Source of the DNA: Ferriphaselus amnicola
GTDB lineage: Bacteria; Pseudomonadota; Gammaproteobacteria; Burkholderiales; Gallionellaceae
Assembly (NCBI RefSeq): GCF_000974685.2
Contig: NZ_AP018738.1
Location: forward strand, 2,046,001-2,110,000
Reading direction: 5' to 3'
Length of the DNA stretch: 64,000 nt
Below, piece after piece: positions 27,663-36,394 of the stretch. The notes beneath the pieces were generated by a model. It made no database searches, had not been told where the DNA came from, and saw only the letters and a list, made by a program, of their open reading frames with translations. The number at the start of each line of letters is the position of its first letter. The first letter of the stretch is position 1. The position numbers and the translations under genes are program-made.

Positions 27663-29459
27663 ATGGATTCCGTTCAAAGTCAGCACACCGCTCAGATGCA
27701 GCGCCGCACGGCGCGCGCCTTCGTGCTTCGTTTCACCTCGCCGCTCGCGCTGTCGTTGGCATTAGCACTTCCGTGTATCGCTCAAGCCGTCAGCATCGGC
27801 GACATCGTATTACAAAGTCACTTAGGGGAACCACTCAAGGCCAGAGTCTCACTCTCTCTTGCCAGCAACGAGACTGTAGATGAAGGCTGCCTCACGCTGA
27901 TCGCCCCCAGCGCCGAGCAAGGTAATCCTGACGAATTCATCACTCAGGCCAGCTTGTCATTGCAGCAAGACAAAGACCGCTCAGTCGTGCTCATCCAAGG
28001 CAATCAACCGATCAACAAGGCTTACGTTCGTTTGCAGTTACAAGTCCGCTGCCCCGGACAAGGTAGCATCAGCCGCACGTTCACTGCGCTCCCCAGTTTG
28101 GAGTCGTCCCCCAGCGCGGAAACCCCTGCCGAACCCAGCCTGATCCAAAGCCCGACCCTAGGCACAGCGATTCCGATCAAAACTCGCAGCGCCGCCAAAG
28201 ACACCGCACCGAGTTCACCGAAAGCGCGTCGCAGCAAACGAGTGAAAACCAACCAGACTGCGCAAGCCAAAGATGATCGCTCTGCGCCGATCTCGCGCAA
28301 AGCTCCCGAGATCGGCGAATTCCATCTGCGCTTATCCACCGATGTGATCGACACCTCGCGCGTCGGCAAGCTGAGTGAAGCCGATCGCAACAAACTGCTC
28401 GCTCAACAACGCCTGCTGGATCAGGATGATCAGACGGCTAATTTCCTTGCCTTGCAGCATCAGGTCATGCAATTGCAGGAAGAGCTTAAGCTGGTGCGCG
28501 TCCAGATGGGGCAAGCAGTGAGCGAACCCGCTCAAGCGACCTCGATGGAGTCAGCTCAGCCTGCCGCTCAGTCGCAACCCGCAGCGGTACCGACGGCAAA
28601 ACCCACGCCAGTCAAGGCGACCACACCGCCCCCGGTGATCGAGCCAGAGTCTGACTTGATGAGCAATCTAGCCTTGGCTTTGGGTGCCATTCTGTTGATC
28701 CTAGTCGGCCTGCGCCAGTACAATAAACGCATGAAAGCCCAATGGACGGGCGAAAGCATCGTGCAAGACAGCGATGAGCCGACCCTACCACTTGCTCCAG
28801 CCAATCTGACCCCAGTTGCTGTCTCCCAAGATGTCGCGCCAGTCACATCCAGCGCAGAAGTCGTAGTAACGCCCGCTGCCGTCGTAGCTCCCGAGCCCAT
28901 CATCGCCGTAGCGCCTCCCGTCAAACCAGCGGAGCCACCCCAAGAATCCGATTGGGTGGTTGAAGAGGCTGAGCTGTACGCCGTTCACGGCCATCCCGAG
29001 CTGGCCATCCAAATCCTAGAGAAACTATTGGATCAATCGCCCGACAAGCCGCAGGCTTGGTTGCTACTGCTATCCATCCTTAGCTCACTGGATCGGCACG
29101 AAGAGTTTGAAAGCGCCGCTCGCCGCTTCGCCGCGACTGATAGCAACCGCACCTACTGGAAAGAAGTGCAAGCGCTCGGCCAGCGCATCGACAAAGACAA
29201 TCCCCTGTATTTCGGCGAGATCAGTGAAGTCCACGAACCCGTGCCGCTGCACAAACCCAACCACCGCCCATTGGGTGCGATCTTGCTGGATACCGGCGCG
29301 CTCACCGAAGAAGTGTTGATGGGCGTTTTGGCGCAGTTCAACCCCAAACGCGATGGTCGCATCGGCGCGTTCCTGATCCAGCATGGCTTGATCAGCAACG
29401 AGCAGTTGGAAACGGCCTTGCAGATTCAGCGCGTGGAACGCGCGGCAGAGTCAGCCTAA
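27663..29459 (+). CDS. FimV-like polar/pilus assembly protein with C-terminal MshEN-type motifs
   Basis: A 598-residue inner-membrane protein. Signal segment about 18-42, FimV N-terminal domain from VSIGDIVLQSHLGEPLKARV, a coiled segment near 240-285, one membrane span at about 335-355 (LALALGAILLILVGL), and a Pro/Val-rich stretch. A cytosolic TPR-like region follows (ELAIQILEKLLDQSPDKPQA, about 440-500). The end (about 535-590) holds two 24-residue motifs of the LGxxL..G.L....L...L..Q kind: PLGAILLDTGALTEEV... and RIGAFLIQHGLISNEQ.... FimV/HubP proteins organise cell poles and type IV pili. No LysM domain is evident. It converges on hda with a 4 bp overlap. Confidence 0.85.
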   Translation: MDSVQSQHTAQMQRRTARAFVLRFTSPLALSLALALPCIAQAVSIGDIVLQSHLGEPLKARVSLSLASNETVDEGCLTLIAPSAEQGNPDEFITQASLSLQQDKDRSVVLIQGNQPINKAYVRLQLQVRCPGQGSISRTFTALPSLESSPSAETPAEPSLIQSPTLGTAIPIKTRSAAKDTAPSSPKARRSKRVKTNQTAQAKDDRSAPISRKAPEIGEFHLRLSTDVIDTSRVGKLSEADRNKLLAQQRLLDQDDQTANFLALQHQVMQLQEELKLVRVQMGQAVSEPAQATSMESAQPAAQSQPAAVPTAKPTPVKATTPPPVIEPESDLMSNLALALGAILLILVGLRQYNKRMKAQWTGESIVQDSDEPTLPLAPANLTPVAVSQDVAPVTSSAEVVVTPAAVVAPEPIIAVAPPVKPAEPPQESDWVVEEAELYAVHGHPELAIQILEKLLDQSPDKPQAWLLLLSILSSLDRHEEFESAARRFAATDSNRTYWKEVQALGQRIDKDNPLYFGEISEVHEPVPLHKPNHRPLGAILLDTGALTEEVLMGVLAQFNPKRDGRIGAFLIQHGLISNEQLETALQIQRVERAAESA

Positions 29460-30136
29460 TCAGTGTTGAACGGCAAGTCGGCCTGACTTGCCGTTTGCAT
29501 AACCTCTCTCAGCAAAGGCACCGAAGGCCAGCGCTTCAGACGCAAGCAAAGCTCATCCAGCGCATCGAGCGTCGTCAGCAAAGCAGGAAGATCGCGCCGT
29601 CCGTGACGCAACAAGTATTGGATGACTTCCGACGGCAATTCCAGCCCGCGCGCATAGGCATGACGTTGCAGCGCTTGCGCCTTTTCCTCGTCGCTCAAAC
29701 AGTGAACCTCATAGACCAAGCCCCAGCCAAGCCGCGTGCGCAGATCATCGCGCAATCCGAGTTGCATCGCCGCCATCGTACCGCTCACCAGCAACAGTCC
29801 GCCGCTATCGCGCATCTGGTTATACAAAGCGAACAGCGCGATCTGCGCCTCGCCATCCAGCGTATGCACGTCATCGACTGCGATCACATCGGCTACCACG
29901 GGGACGTTCGCCACAGCGTATTCCGCGCTCAGCCCCAGTTCCTGCGCCGCGACCACCAACGCCCGCAACAGATGGGATTTGCCGCTGCCCGCCTCGCCCC
30001 ACAGGTAGATGCTGCGCTCACCTTCGCCCAGCAGCGCATGTCGCAGACGTTCCAACAATTCGACATTGTGGCCGGACACGAAATTGTCCAACGTCGGCAC
30101 CCAGTCGGGTGCGATCCCCAGCAGTAATTGGTTCAT
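29456..30136 (-). CDS. hda: DnaA regulatory inactivator Hda
   Basis: A 226-residue AAA+ protein related to DnaA domain III that, with the beta clamp, stimulates DnaA-ATP hydrolysis after initiation. The N-terminal MNQLLLGI holds a clamp-binding QLxLx-type motif; SLDNFV-like sequence (TLDNFVSGHNVELL) follows. P-loop GEAGSGKSHLL, Walker B VIAVDDVHTL. The start is the second of GTG-ATG (ATG at 30136). It begins 3 bp after the perM stop. Confidence 0.93.
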   Translation of the reverse strand: MNQLLLGIAPDWVPTLDNFVSGHNVELLERLRHALLGEGERSIYLWGEAGSGKSHLLRALVVAAQELGLSAEYAVANVPVVADVIAVDDVHTLDGEAQIALFALYNQMRDSGGLLLVSGTMAAMQLGLRDDLRTRLGWGLVYEVHCLSDEEKAQALQRHAYARGLELPSEVIQYLLRHGRRDLPALLTTLDALDELCLRLKRWPSVPLLREVMQTASQADLPFNTD

Positions 30137-30139
30137 CAC

Positions 30140-31189
30140 TCAGTCCCGATACAAGGTGCTGGAAAGATAGCCATCGCGCGCATGGCGCAAGCCGACCAGC
30201 AACACGGCGGAGAGCGGCAGCGCCAGCAGCACGCCGAAGAAGCCGAACAACTGGCCGAACGCCAGCAGAGCGAAGATCACCGCCAGCGGATGCAGGCCGA
30301 TGCGCTCGCCCACCAACCAGGGCGTGACCACCACGCCTTCCAGCAACTGGCCGAGGCCGAACGCCGCCCACACGAGGAACACGCGGGTGAATTCGTCGAA
30401 CTGCATCACTGCCGCCAAGGTTGCCAGCGCCAGCCCCGCAACCATGCCAAGGTAGGGCACGAACACCAGCATTCCGGCCAGCAGACCGATGGGCAGCGAG
30501 AATTCAAGGCCGGTCAAACTCAGAGCGAGCACGTAATAGGCCGACATCAGCGCCATCACCGAGAGCTGGCCGCGCAGGAATTCAGCCAGCACACCGTCGA
30601 TCTCAAGCGTGACACGGCTCACTAACGCCTTATGGCGCATAGGCACTAACTCGCTCAGCTTGCCTAGCAACGCTTCCCAGTCGCGCAGCAAGTAAAACAG
30701 CACCACTGGGATCAGCAGCAGATTCATCAACAAAGCGAACAGCGCTGCACTGCTGCCGCCCAGCCAAGGCAGTAGCTTACCCGCCACGCCGCCTGCGTTC
30801 TGCCAGTGCGCCATCAGCCAACTGCGTAAGCCAGCGGCGCTGGCATCGTCGCCCAACAACTGTTGCAACTGCGGCAACCAGCGCTGGCGCAGCTGCTCGT
30901 ACCAACCCGGCACCTGCTCCACCAGCAGCGCCGATTCCTGCTGCAACAGCGGCAAGATGATCAGCAGCAACCCGGCCACCAGTGCGACCAAACCCAGCAT
31001 CACCGCGATCGTCGCCAGCGTGCGCGAGCACCCCCAGCGGCACAGCCGCGCCACCAGCGGATTGCAGATGTAAGCGAGGATGGTTGCCGCGACAAACGGC
31101 GTGAGGATGGGGCTTAGCAGGTAGAGCAGCGTCAGCGCAGCCAGAAGAAAGGCCAGCCATTGCAGTGCAGCGAAGCGTTGCGGGGTCAT
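30140..31189 (-). CDS. AI-2E/PerM family permease
   Basis: A 349-residue membrane protein of the AI-2E transporter (UPF0118) family with about eight segments. It has the N-terminal pair (LLYLLSPILTPFVAATILAY), an amphipathic middle region and the typical C-terminal motif VVTPWLVGERIGLHPLAVIF. Members export small molecules or act as Na+/H+ antiporters; the substrate cannot be told. Divergent from purM, and upstream of hda in one operon, a frequent betaproteobacterial order. Confidence 0.9.
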   Translation of the reverse strand: MTPQRFAALQWLAFLLAALTLLYLLSPILTPFVAATILAYICNPLVARLCRWGCSRTLATIAVMLGLVALVAGLLLIILPLLQQESALLVEQVPGWYEQLRQRWLPQLQQLLGDDASAAGLRSWLMAHWQNAGGVAGKLLPWLGGSSAALFALLMNLLLIPVVLFYLLRDWEALLGKLSELVPMRHKALVSRVTLEIDGVLAEFLRGQLSVMALMSAYYVLALSLTGLEFSLPIGLLAGMLVFVPYLGMVAGLALATLAAVMQFDEFTRVFLVWAAFGLGQLLEGVVVTPWLVGERIGLHPLAVIFALLAFGQLFGFFGVLLALPLSAVLLVGLRHARDGYLSSTLYRD

Positions 31190-31248
31190 TTAAGGTAAAA
31201 TCCGGCGAAATTTGCCGCACTTTATCCTGAAGAAAGCGAGAACTCAAC

Positions 31249-32289
31249 TTGAACCAGAACGCCTCCCTATCCTACCGCGACGCCGGTGTTGACATCGACG
31301 CCGGTGACCAGCTGGTCGAAAACATCAAACCTTACGCCAAACGCACCATGCGTCCCGAAGTCCTGAGCGGCATCGGCGGCTTCGGCGGACTGGTCGAAAT
31401 CTCCAAAAAGTACAAAGAGCCAGTGCTAGTTTCCGGCACCGATGGCGTGGGCACCAAGCTGAAGCTAGCCTTCGAACTCAACCGCCATGACACCGTCGGC
31501 ATCGACCTCGTCGCCATGAGCGTGAACGATATTCTGGTGCAAGGCGCTGAGCCGCTGTTCTTCCTCGACTACTTCGCCTGCGGCAAGCTGGACGTAGCTG
31601 CCGCAACGGAAGTCATCAAGGGCATCGCCAAAGGCTGTGAGGATTCCGGCTGTGCGCTGATCGGCGGCGAAACCGCCGAAATGCCCGGCATGTACCCCGT
31701 GGGCGAATACGACCTCGCTGGCTTCGCCGTCGGCGTGGTGGAAAAGAGTAAGATCATCACCGGCGACACCATCGTCCCTGGCGACGTGGTGCTGGGCCTG
31801 GCCTCCAACGGCGCACACTCCAACGGCTACTCGCTGGTCCGCAAGATCATCGAACGCTCCGCGCCTGATCTGGACGCGGCATTCGACGGCAAACGTAGCT
31901 TGGCCGACTGCATCATGGCGCCCACCCGTTTGTACGTGAAACCGCTGTTGGCGCTGATGCAAGCGATCAACGTCAAAGGCATGGCCCACATCACCGGCGG
32001 CGGCATCACCGAGAACGTCCCGCGCGTGTTGCCCGCCAACGTCGTCGCTGAAATCGATGCTGCTAGCTGGCAAATGCCCAAACTGTTCCGCTGGTTACAA
32101 GAAGGCGGCAACGTCGAAGCCCAAGAGATGTACCGCACCTTCAACTGCGGCATCGGCATGGTAGTCGTGGTCGCAGCAGCGGATGCCGACGCGGCGGTCA
32201 GCCAGTTGCAAGCAGCGGGCGAGACGGTGAGCAAGATCGGCGTGATTCGTGCAAGGAATGGCGAAGAGCATCAGACGCAGGTGAAGTGA
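31249..32289 (+). CDS. purM: Phosphoribosylformylglycinamidine cyclo-ligase (AIR synthetase)
   Basis: Fifth step of purine synthesis; ATP-dependent closure of FGAM to AIR. 346 residues. The start is a TTG at 31249 ([20 protein letters not shown]), as no ATG or GTG precedes the conserved [12 protein letters not shown]. Motifs: [46 protein letters not shown] and [16 protein letters not shown]. Divergent from perM. The stop overlaps a GTG in frame with the following acyltransferase. Confidence 0.95.
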   Translation: MNQNASLSYRDAGVDIDAGDQLVENIKPYAKRTMRPEVLSGIGGFGGLVEISKKYKEPVLVSGTDGVGTKLKLAFELNRHDTVGIDLVAMSVNDILVQGAEPLFFLDYFACGKLDVAAATEVIKGIAKGCEDSGCALIGGETAEMPGMYPVGEYDLAGFAVGVVEKSKIITGDTIVPGDVVLGLASNGAHSNGYSLVRKIIERSAPDLDAAFDGKRSLADCIMAPTRLYVKPLLALMQAINVKGMAHITGGGITENVPRVLPANVVAEIDAASWQMPKLFRWLQEGGNVEAQEMYRTFNCGIGMVVVVAAADADAAVSQLQAAGETVSKIGVIRARNGEEHQTQVK

Positions 32290-32300
32290 GGGAGCTGGCA

Positions 32301-34268
32301 GTGACGCCCCCCAAACACCCCCACCTAGCACACCCCAAATATCGGCCTGATATTGATGGCTTGCGTGCGATTGCGATTCTTGCCGTCGTAATATTCCATG
32401 CATTTCCTGGGAAAATGCCCGGTGGGTTTATCGGCGTCGATATTTTCTTTGTTATCTCTGGATTTTTGATTTCGACAATCATTTTCTCGAGTCTTGAACG
32501 CAACCGCTTTAGTCTCGTAGAGTTTTACGCACGTCGTGTCCGCAGGATATTCCCAGCACTAATCCTCGTTCTGGTTTCTTCCTTGGCATTTAGCTGGTTT
32601 GTGCTTTTTCCAGATGAATATAAACAGCTTGGAAAACACACCGCTGCTAGCTCAGGCTTCATTCAGAATTTGATTCTTTGGAAAGAAAGTGGCTACTTCG
32701 ACAACTCAGCAGAAACCAAGCCCTTGCTCCATCTTTGGAGTCTAGCAATTGAAGAGCAGTTTTATATCTTCTGGCCTCTACTGCTGGCGTATGTTTGGAA
32801 ACGTCATTGGAGTTTTTTACGAATTACGGCCGTGATTGCAGTGCTTTCTTTTGCCACCAATATCTACCTAGTACACCGCAGCCCTACATCTGCATTCTTT
32901 CTACCGCTCTCGAGATTTTGGGAGTTAATGGTGGGAGGTGTTTTAGCTTACGTTGCTTTGCATCGCCCACAACTCATCGAAAGACACAAAAACACCCAAT
33001 CACTCTTGGGGTTTGCACTAATCCTTAGTGGACTACTCCTGCTAAACAAAGGGAGAGATTTTCCGGGATGGTGGGCATTACTACCAACAATTGGTGCATT
33101 TCTGATTATCTCCGCCGGACCTACAACCTGGCTGAATGAAAAGCTGCTAACCAACAAACTCATGGTATGGATTGGGCTAATCAGCTATCCACTCTATTTG
33201 TGGCATTGGCCGATTCTTTCGTATTTGAGAATTACCAATGGCGATATATCTGCCTTCGAAGGGCTATTGGCTTTAGCAGTGGCTCTCAGCTTAGCTTGGC
33301 TTTCCTACCTGCTAGTTGAGAAGCCATTCAGACATGGGAGGGACACTCGTGGAAAAACTATTGCTTTATTGGTTGTAATGTTGTGTGTCTGGACATTTGG
33401 AGCAGGCTTGTACAAGCAAGGAGGCGCTCCCCAAAGATCTCTCGATAACAAGGGGGATTACCTGTCCTATTTTGAGAACTCGCCCCCCAAACAGAAATAT
33501 TTTGCCACAATGGAGATTCCCATCAAATATCGATTTGATTGTGATTTTTACGATATAGATAAATATCGGGCAGGTAAGTCAACACAAACGCCGCGTGTAG
33601 CTGTGGCTAGCAGCTGTTATACAAGAAATTCAAAATACGCACACTCTGTGCTAATTTGGGGAGACTCACACGCACAACAGTTATATTTTGGGCTTGAAAA
33701 AAATCTACCCTTTGATTGGCAGATATTGATGGCTACTAGTTCTGGTTGCGCTCCACATCCTAGTATTGCAGCCACATCAACTACTAACTACTGTGAGCAA
33801 TCAAATTGGTTTGCAATTAAAACAATTTCTGAAGTAAAACCAGACGTTGTTATAGTTGCCCAAGCTGGGGGACACTCGCTAGCTTCAATGGAACAGATTA
33901 TTAAAAAGCTGAAAAACATAGGGGTAAATAGAATCATTTTTACTGGTCCGGTTCCACACTGGAAGCCTGACTTACCAAAAGTAATAGCGCGTAATCTATG
34001 GATAAACACGCCCCAGAGAACCTGGGTAGGTGTTGATCGCGAATTTTTCGCACTAAATGATTCCCTCAAGGCCAATAAATTTCAGAAGATACGTGGAGTT
34101 AAGTTTATTGATTTAATGGACTTCTTTTGCAACAAAGAGGGGTGTTTGACATATATTGGAATAGATAGAAAACTTGGCATTACTACTTGGGACTATGGTC
34201 ATCTAACACCAGCAGCATCAGATTTACTTGCAAAAAGCTTACTAACTAATGAAGTAATATCTCCGTAA
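32301..34268 (+). CDS. OafA/YrhL-type acyltransferase with SGNH domain
   Basis: A 655-residue membrane acyltransferase. The acyltransferase-3 domain (about 15-360, ten or more segments) opens YRPDIDGLRAIAILAVVIFH and has GGFIGVDIFFVISGFLIS. The C-terminal extracytoplasmic SGNH part has GDSHAQQ and, near the end, DYGHLTPAAS supplying Asp and His. Such proteins O-acetylate LPS, peptidoglycan or exopolysaccharide. GTG at 32301 is preferred over GTG at 32286 because GGGAG lies 6 nt upstream. The gene is clearly AT-richer than purM and purN and looks horizontally acquired. Confidence 0.9.
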   Translation: MTPPKHPHLAHPKYRPDIDGLRAIAILAVVIFHAFPGKMPGGFIGVDIFFVISGFLISTIIFSSLERNRFSLVEFYARRVRRIFPALILVLVSSLAFSWFVLFPDEYKQLGKHTAASSGFIQNLILWKESGYFDNSAETKPLLHLWSLAIEEQFYIFWPLLLAYVWKRHWSFLRITAVIAVLSFATNIYLVHRSPTSAFFLPLSRFWELMVGGVLAYVALHRPQLIERHKNTQSLLGFALILSGLLLLNKGRDFPGWWALLPTIGAFLIISAGPTTWLNEKLLTNKLMVWIGLISYPLYLWHWPILSYLRITNGDISAFEGLLALAVALSLAWLSYLLVEKPFRHGRDTRGKTIALLVVMLCVWTFGAGLYKQGGAPQRSLDNKGDYLSYFENSPPKQKYFATMEIPIKYRFDCDFYDIDKYRAGKSTQTPRVAVASSCYTRNSKYAHSVLIWGDSHAQQLYFGLEKNLPFDWQILMATSSGCAPHPSIAATSTTNYCEQSNWFAIKTISEVKPDVVIVAQAGGHSLASMEQIIKKLKNIGVNRIIFTGPVPHWKPDLPKVIARNLWINTPQRTWVGVDREFFALNDSLKANKFQKIRGVKFIDLMDFFCNKEGCLTYIGIDRKLGITTWDYGHLTPAASDLLAKSLLTNEVISP

Positions 34269-34407
34269 AAGTAGTCGCCATCCATTCTTCGCCCCCGTCA
34301 GTCGGAGTATGCCTTAATAACAAAGGGGCAATGCCCCATATGGGGGATACCAAAACATCCGATGGAATGCACTTCGCCCCTTACTTTACTCCAAGCAGGT
34401 ATTGACC
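34269..34407. other. Intergenic, overlapping alternative hairpins
   Basis: No gene seen. At 34325-34345 GGGGCAATGCCCC and CCCCATATGGGG share the central CCCC, so two mutually exclusive hairpins are possible. No T-tract follows, so a simple terminator is unlikely. Confidence 0.3.
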
Positions 34408-34677
34408 ATGTCAACTCTGACCGAAGAAACGCATCGCTCCGAATCCGACATCATCCACCAAACATTGACGGGTTATCTGGCGGCAAATCGGGGTGAGTTC
34501 GCCAGCAAAGTGCTTTCTTCGCGGAGCGATAGCCGTAAAATTCTGTACGCATGATTACGGCGAGCAGTTCACACAGAAAACGTTGGTGCTGCCCCCCGCC
34601 TTTTTGTGGAACATCGCACGCAGGCCGACACGCTGCAACACAAGCAGGACAAGGAAAGCGGCCATGCCGACGACTGA
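34408..34677 (+). pseudogene. Probable degenerate gene before the nucleotidyltransferase
   Basis: From an ATG at 34408 with an upstream AGG, 48 codons are open (MSTLTEETHRSESDIIHQTL...) before TGA at 34552-34554. The same frame is open again to TGA at 34675-34677, overlapping the next gene by 14 bp as in coupled pairs. The most protein-like reading switches frame near 34550 (YGEQFTQKTLVLPPAF) and back at a run of five T near 34601 (EHRTQADTLQHKQDKES). That suggests one ancestral gene with two frameshifts. Family not recognised; an alternative is a genuine 48-residue peptide. Confidence 0.35.
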
Positions 34678-34990
34678 AGCGGCGCGGCTGGAGTTGCCTG
34701 CGCCTTACCTGAAAATGGTGCGGAACATTATGCGCAGACATCTGCCGCAAGCGGAAGTATGGGCGTATGGGAGCCGGGTCAACGGCGATTGCTACGCCGC
34801 CAGCGACCTTGATCTGGTGGTTCGGCAGCCGGATAACCTGCACCGCAGACAGACCAGCCTATCCGACGTGATTGAAGCGCTCTCCGAAAGCGACCTGCCC
34901 ATCATCGTGCAACTGGTTGATTGGGCCGACATCCCCGCCGAGTTCTACCGCGAAATCGCGGCGAACTATGTGGTGGTGCAGCCCGCCTAA
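34664..34990 (+). CDS. MNT-type nucleotidyltransferase domain protein
   Basis: A 108-residue minimal nucleotidyltransferase. The active-site signature is GSRVNGDCYAASDLDLVV (about residues 36-53), with GSR and the DLD metal pair, followed by IIVQLVDWADIP. Such proteins are often the antitoxin half of HEPN-MNT modules and can nucleotidylate the HEPN toxin. No intact HEPN partner is visible on either side; the upstream 250 bp is a broken frame. purN begins 54 bp downstream. It lies in the same insert as the acyltransferase. Confidence 0.8.
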   Translation: MPTTEAARLELPAPYLKMVRNIMRRHLPQAEVWAYGSRVNGDCYAASDLDLVVRQPDNLHRRQTSLSDVIEALSESDLPIIVQLVDWADIPAEFYREIAANYVVVQPA

Positions 34991-35044
34991 ACACCCGCGC
35001 GCTTCCGTTATAATCCGCGCACTCGCCTCATCCCTTTGCACACC

Positions 35045-35683
35045 ATGAAGAACATCGTCATTCTTATCTCCGGGCGCGGCTCGAATATGCAGGCCATCGT
35101 CGAGGCCGGTCTGCCGCATCGCATCGCAGCGGTCATCAGCAATCGGGCGGATGCGGGTGGGCTGGACTATGCGCAGGCGCGCGGCATCCCCACGGCGGTG
35201 GTGTCGCACCGCGAACATCCCACGCGCGAGGCGTTCGATGCGGTGCTGGCGGCAGAGATCGACCGTCATCAGCCGGACTTGGTGGTGCTGGCCGGTTTCA
35301 TGCGCATCCTCACGCCGGGTTTCGTCGAGCATTTTGCCGGGCGACTCATCAACATCCACCCTTCCCTGCTGCCTTCTTACACCGGCTTGCACACGCATCA
35401 GCGTGCGATCGACGACGGCGTGAAGCTGCATGGCTGCACGGTGCATTTCGTCACTGCCGACCTCGACCACGGGCCGATCATCGCGCAGGGTGCGGTGCCG
35501 GTATTACGCGACGACACGCCGGATACGCTGGCGGCGCGCATCCTAAAAGTGGAGCATCGCATCTATCCGCAAGCGGTGGCTTGGTTGTGCGGCGGACAGA
35601 TGTGGTTGAACGAATCCGGCAAAGTCACCTCCAACGGGCCTGAAGCGAACGATACTTTCATCGTCGCACCTGAAATGGAGTAA
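35045..35683 (+). CDS. purN: Phosphoribosylglycinamide formyltransferase
   Basis: Transfers formyl from 10-formyl-THF to GAR in purine synthesis. 212 residues from MKNIVILISGRGSNMQAIVE. The catalytic Asn-His pair is in INIHPSLLPSYTGLHTHQRA and the Asp in DLDHGPIIAQGAVPV. Normally near purM; here an AT-rich insert of about 2.7 kb intervenes. Followed after 3 bp by the first DUF3108 gene. Confidence 0.95.
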   Translation: MKNIVILISGRGSNMQAIVEAGLPHRIAAVISNRADAGGLDYAQARGIPTAVVSHREHPTREAFDAVLAAEIDRHQPDLVVLAGFMRILTPGFVEHFAGRLINIHPSLLPSYTGLHTHQRAIDDGVKLHGCTVHFVTADLDHGPIIAQGAVPVLRDDTPDTLAARILKVEHRIYPQAVAWLCGGQMWLNESGKVTSNGPEANDTFIVAPEME

Positions 35684-35686
35684 ACC

Positions 35687-36394
35687 ATGTTGCGTGTACT
35701 GAGCTGGCTGGCCCTGTTGTCCTGCTTGATCTCCTCGAACGCATGGGCTACGCCGCCTAGCCGAGTCGAAGCTGAATACACGCTGGAGTTGGAGGGGCTG
35801 GATGTCGCCGAGATCAAAGAGACCTACACCCGCAACGGCGACAGTTACCGCATCGAAAGCGTGTCCCGAGCGGTGGGCATCGCGGCCATGTTCAAATCGG
35901 AAACCATCACGATCATCAGCACCGGCAGCATCCTTGAGCAAGGCTTGCATCCGCAGCGCGTGACTCAGGAACGTATCAAGGACACCGAGCGGAATTCCAA
36001 CGCCACGTTCGACTGGGCGGGCCATCAACTCACACTGAACGACCACAATGGCACGCGCCAAGTCACCTTGCCGGAAGATACGCAAGACCGCTTGTCGGCC
36101 ATGTACCAGTTCATGTTCCTCGACTTGCAGGGCAAATCGACGTTGGACTTCCACATGACCAACGGCAGCAAGCTGGACATCTACAATTACCAGATCACCG
36201 CTGAGCAGAACATCGAGGTTCCTTTCGGCACATTCAAAGCGATCTACGTCAGCACCCCGCCACAAGCCAACGGCGCTAAAACCGAGATATGGCTGGCGAC
36301 CGAACGCAACCAGCTTCCGGTAAAAGTGGTCGTGACCGAAGGCGGTGGCAATCGCTACACGCAAACCCTGACCCGGCTCAGCATCACGCCGTGA
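35687..36394 (+). CDS. DUF3108 periplasmic protein, first of a pair
   Basis: A 235-residue exported protein with a signal peptide (residues 1-22, cleavage near AWATPP). The mature beta-rich domain reads RVEAEYTLELEGLDVAEIKE early, QDRLSAMYQFMFLDL in the middle and EIWLATERNQLPVKVVVTE near the end, the DUF3108 layout. Function unknown. Its stop overlaps the next start (GTGA), and purN-DUF3108-DUF3108-RsmB is a recurring betaproteobacterial order. Confidence 0.85.
   Translation: MLRVLSWLALLSCLISSNAWATPPSRVEAEYTLELEGLDVAEIKETYTRNGDSYRIESVSRAVGIAAMFKSETITIISTGSILEQGLHPQRVTQERIKDTERNSNATFDWAGHQLTLNDHNGTRQVTLPEDTQDRLSAMYQFMFLDLQGKSTLDFHMTNGSKLDIYNYQITAEQNIEVPFGTFKAIYVSTPPQANGAKTEIWLATERNQLPVKVVVTEGGGNRYTQTLTRLSITP

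Noticed and set aside
34408-34990. Complete HEPN-MNT toxin-antitoxin pair
   Set aside because: The MNT half is present, but no intact HEPN frame with an RX4-6H motif is found on either side.
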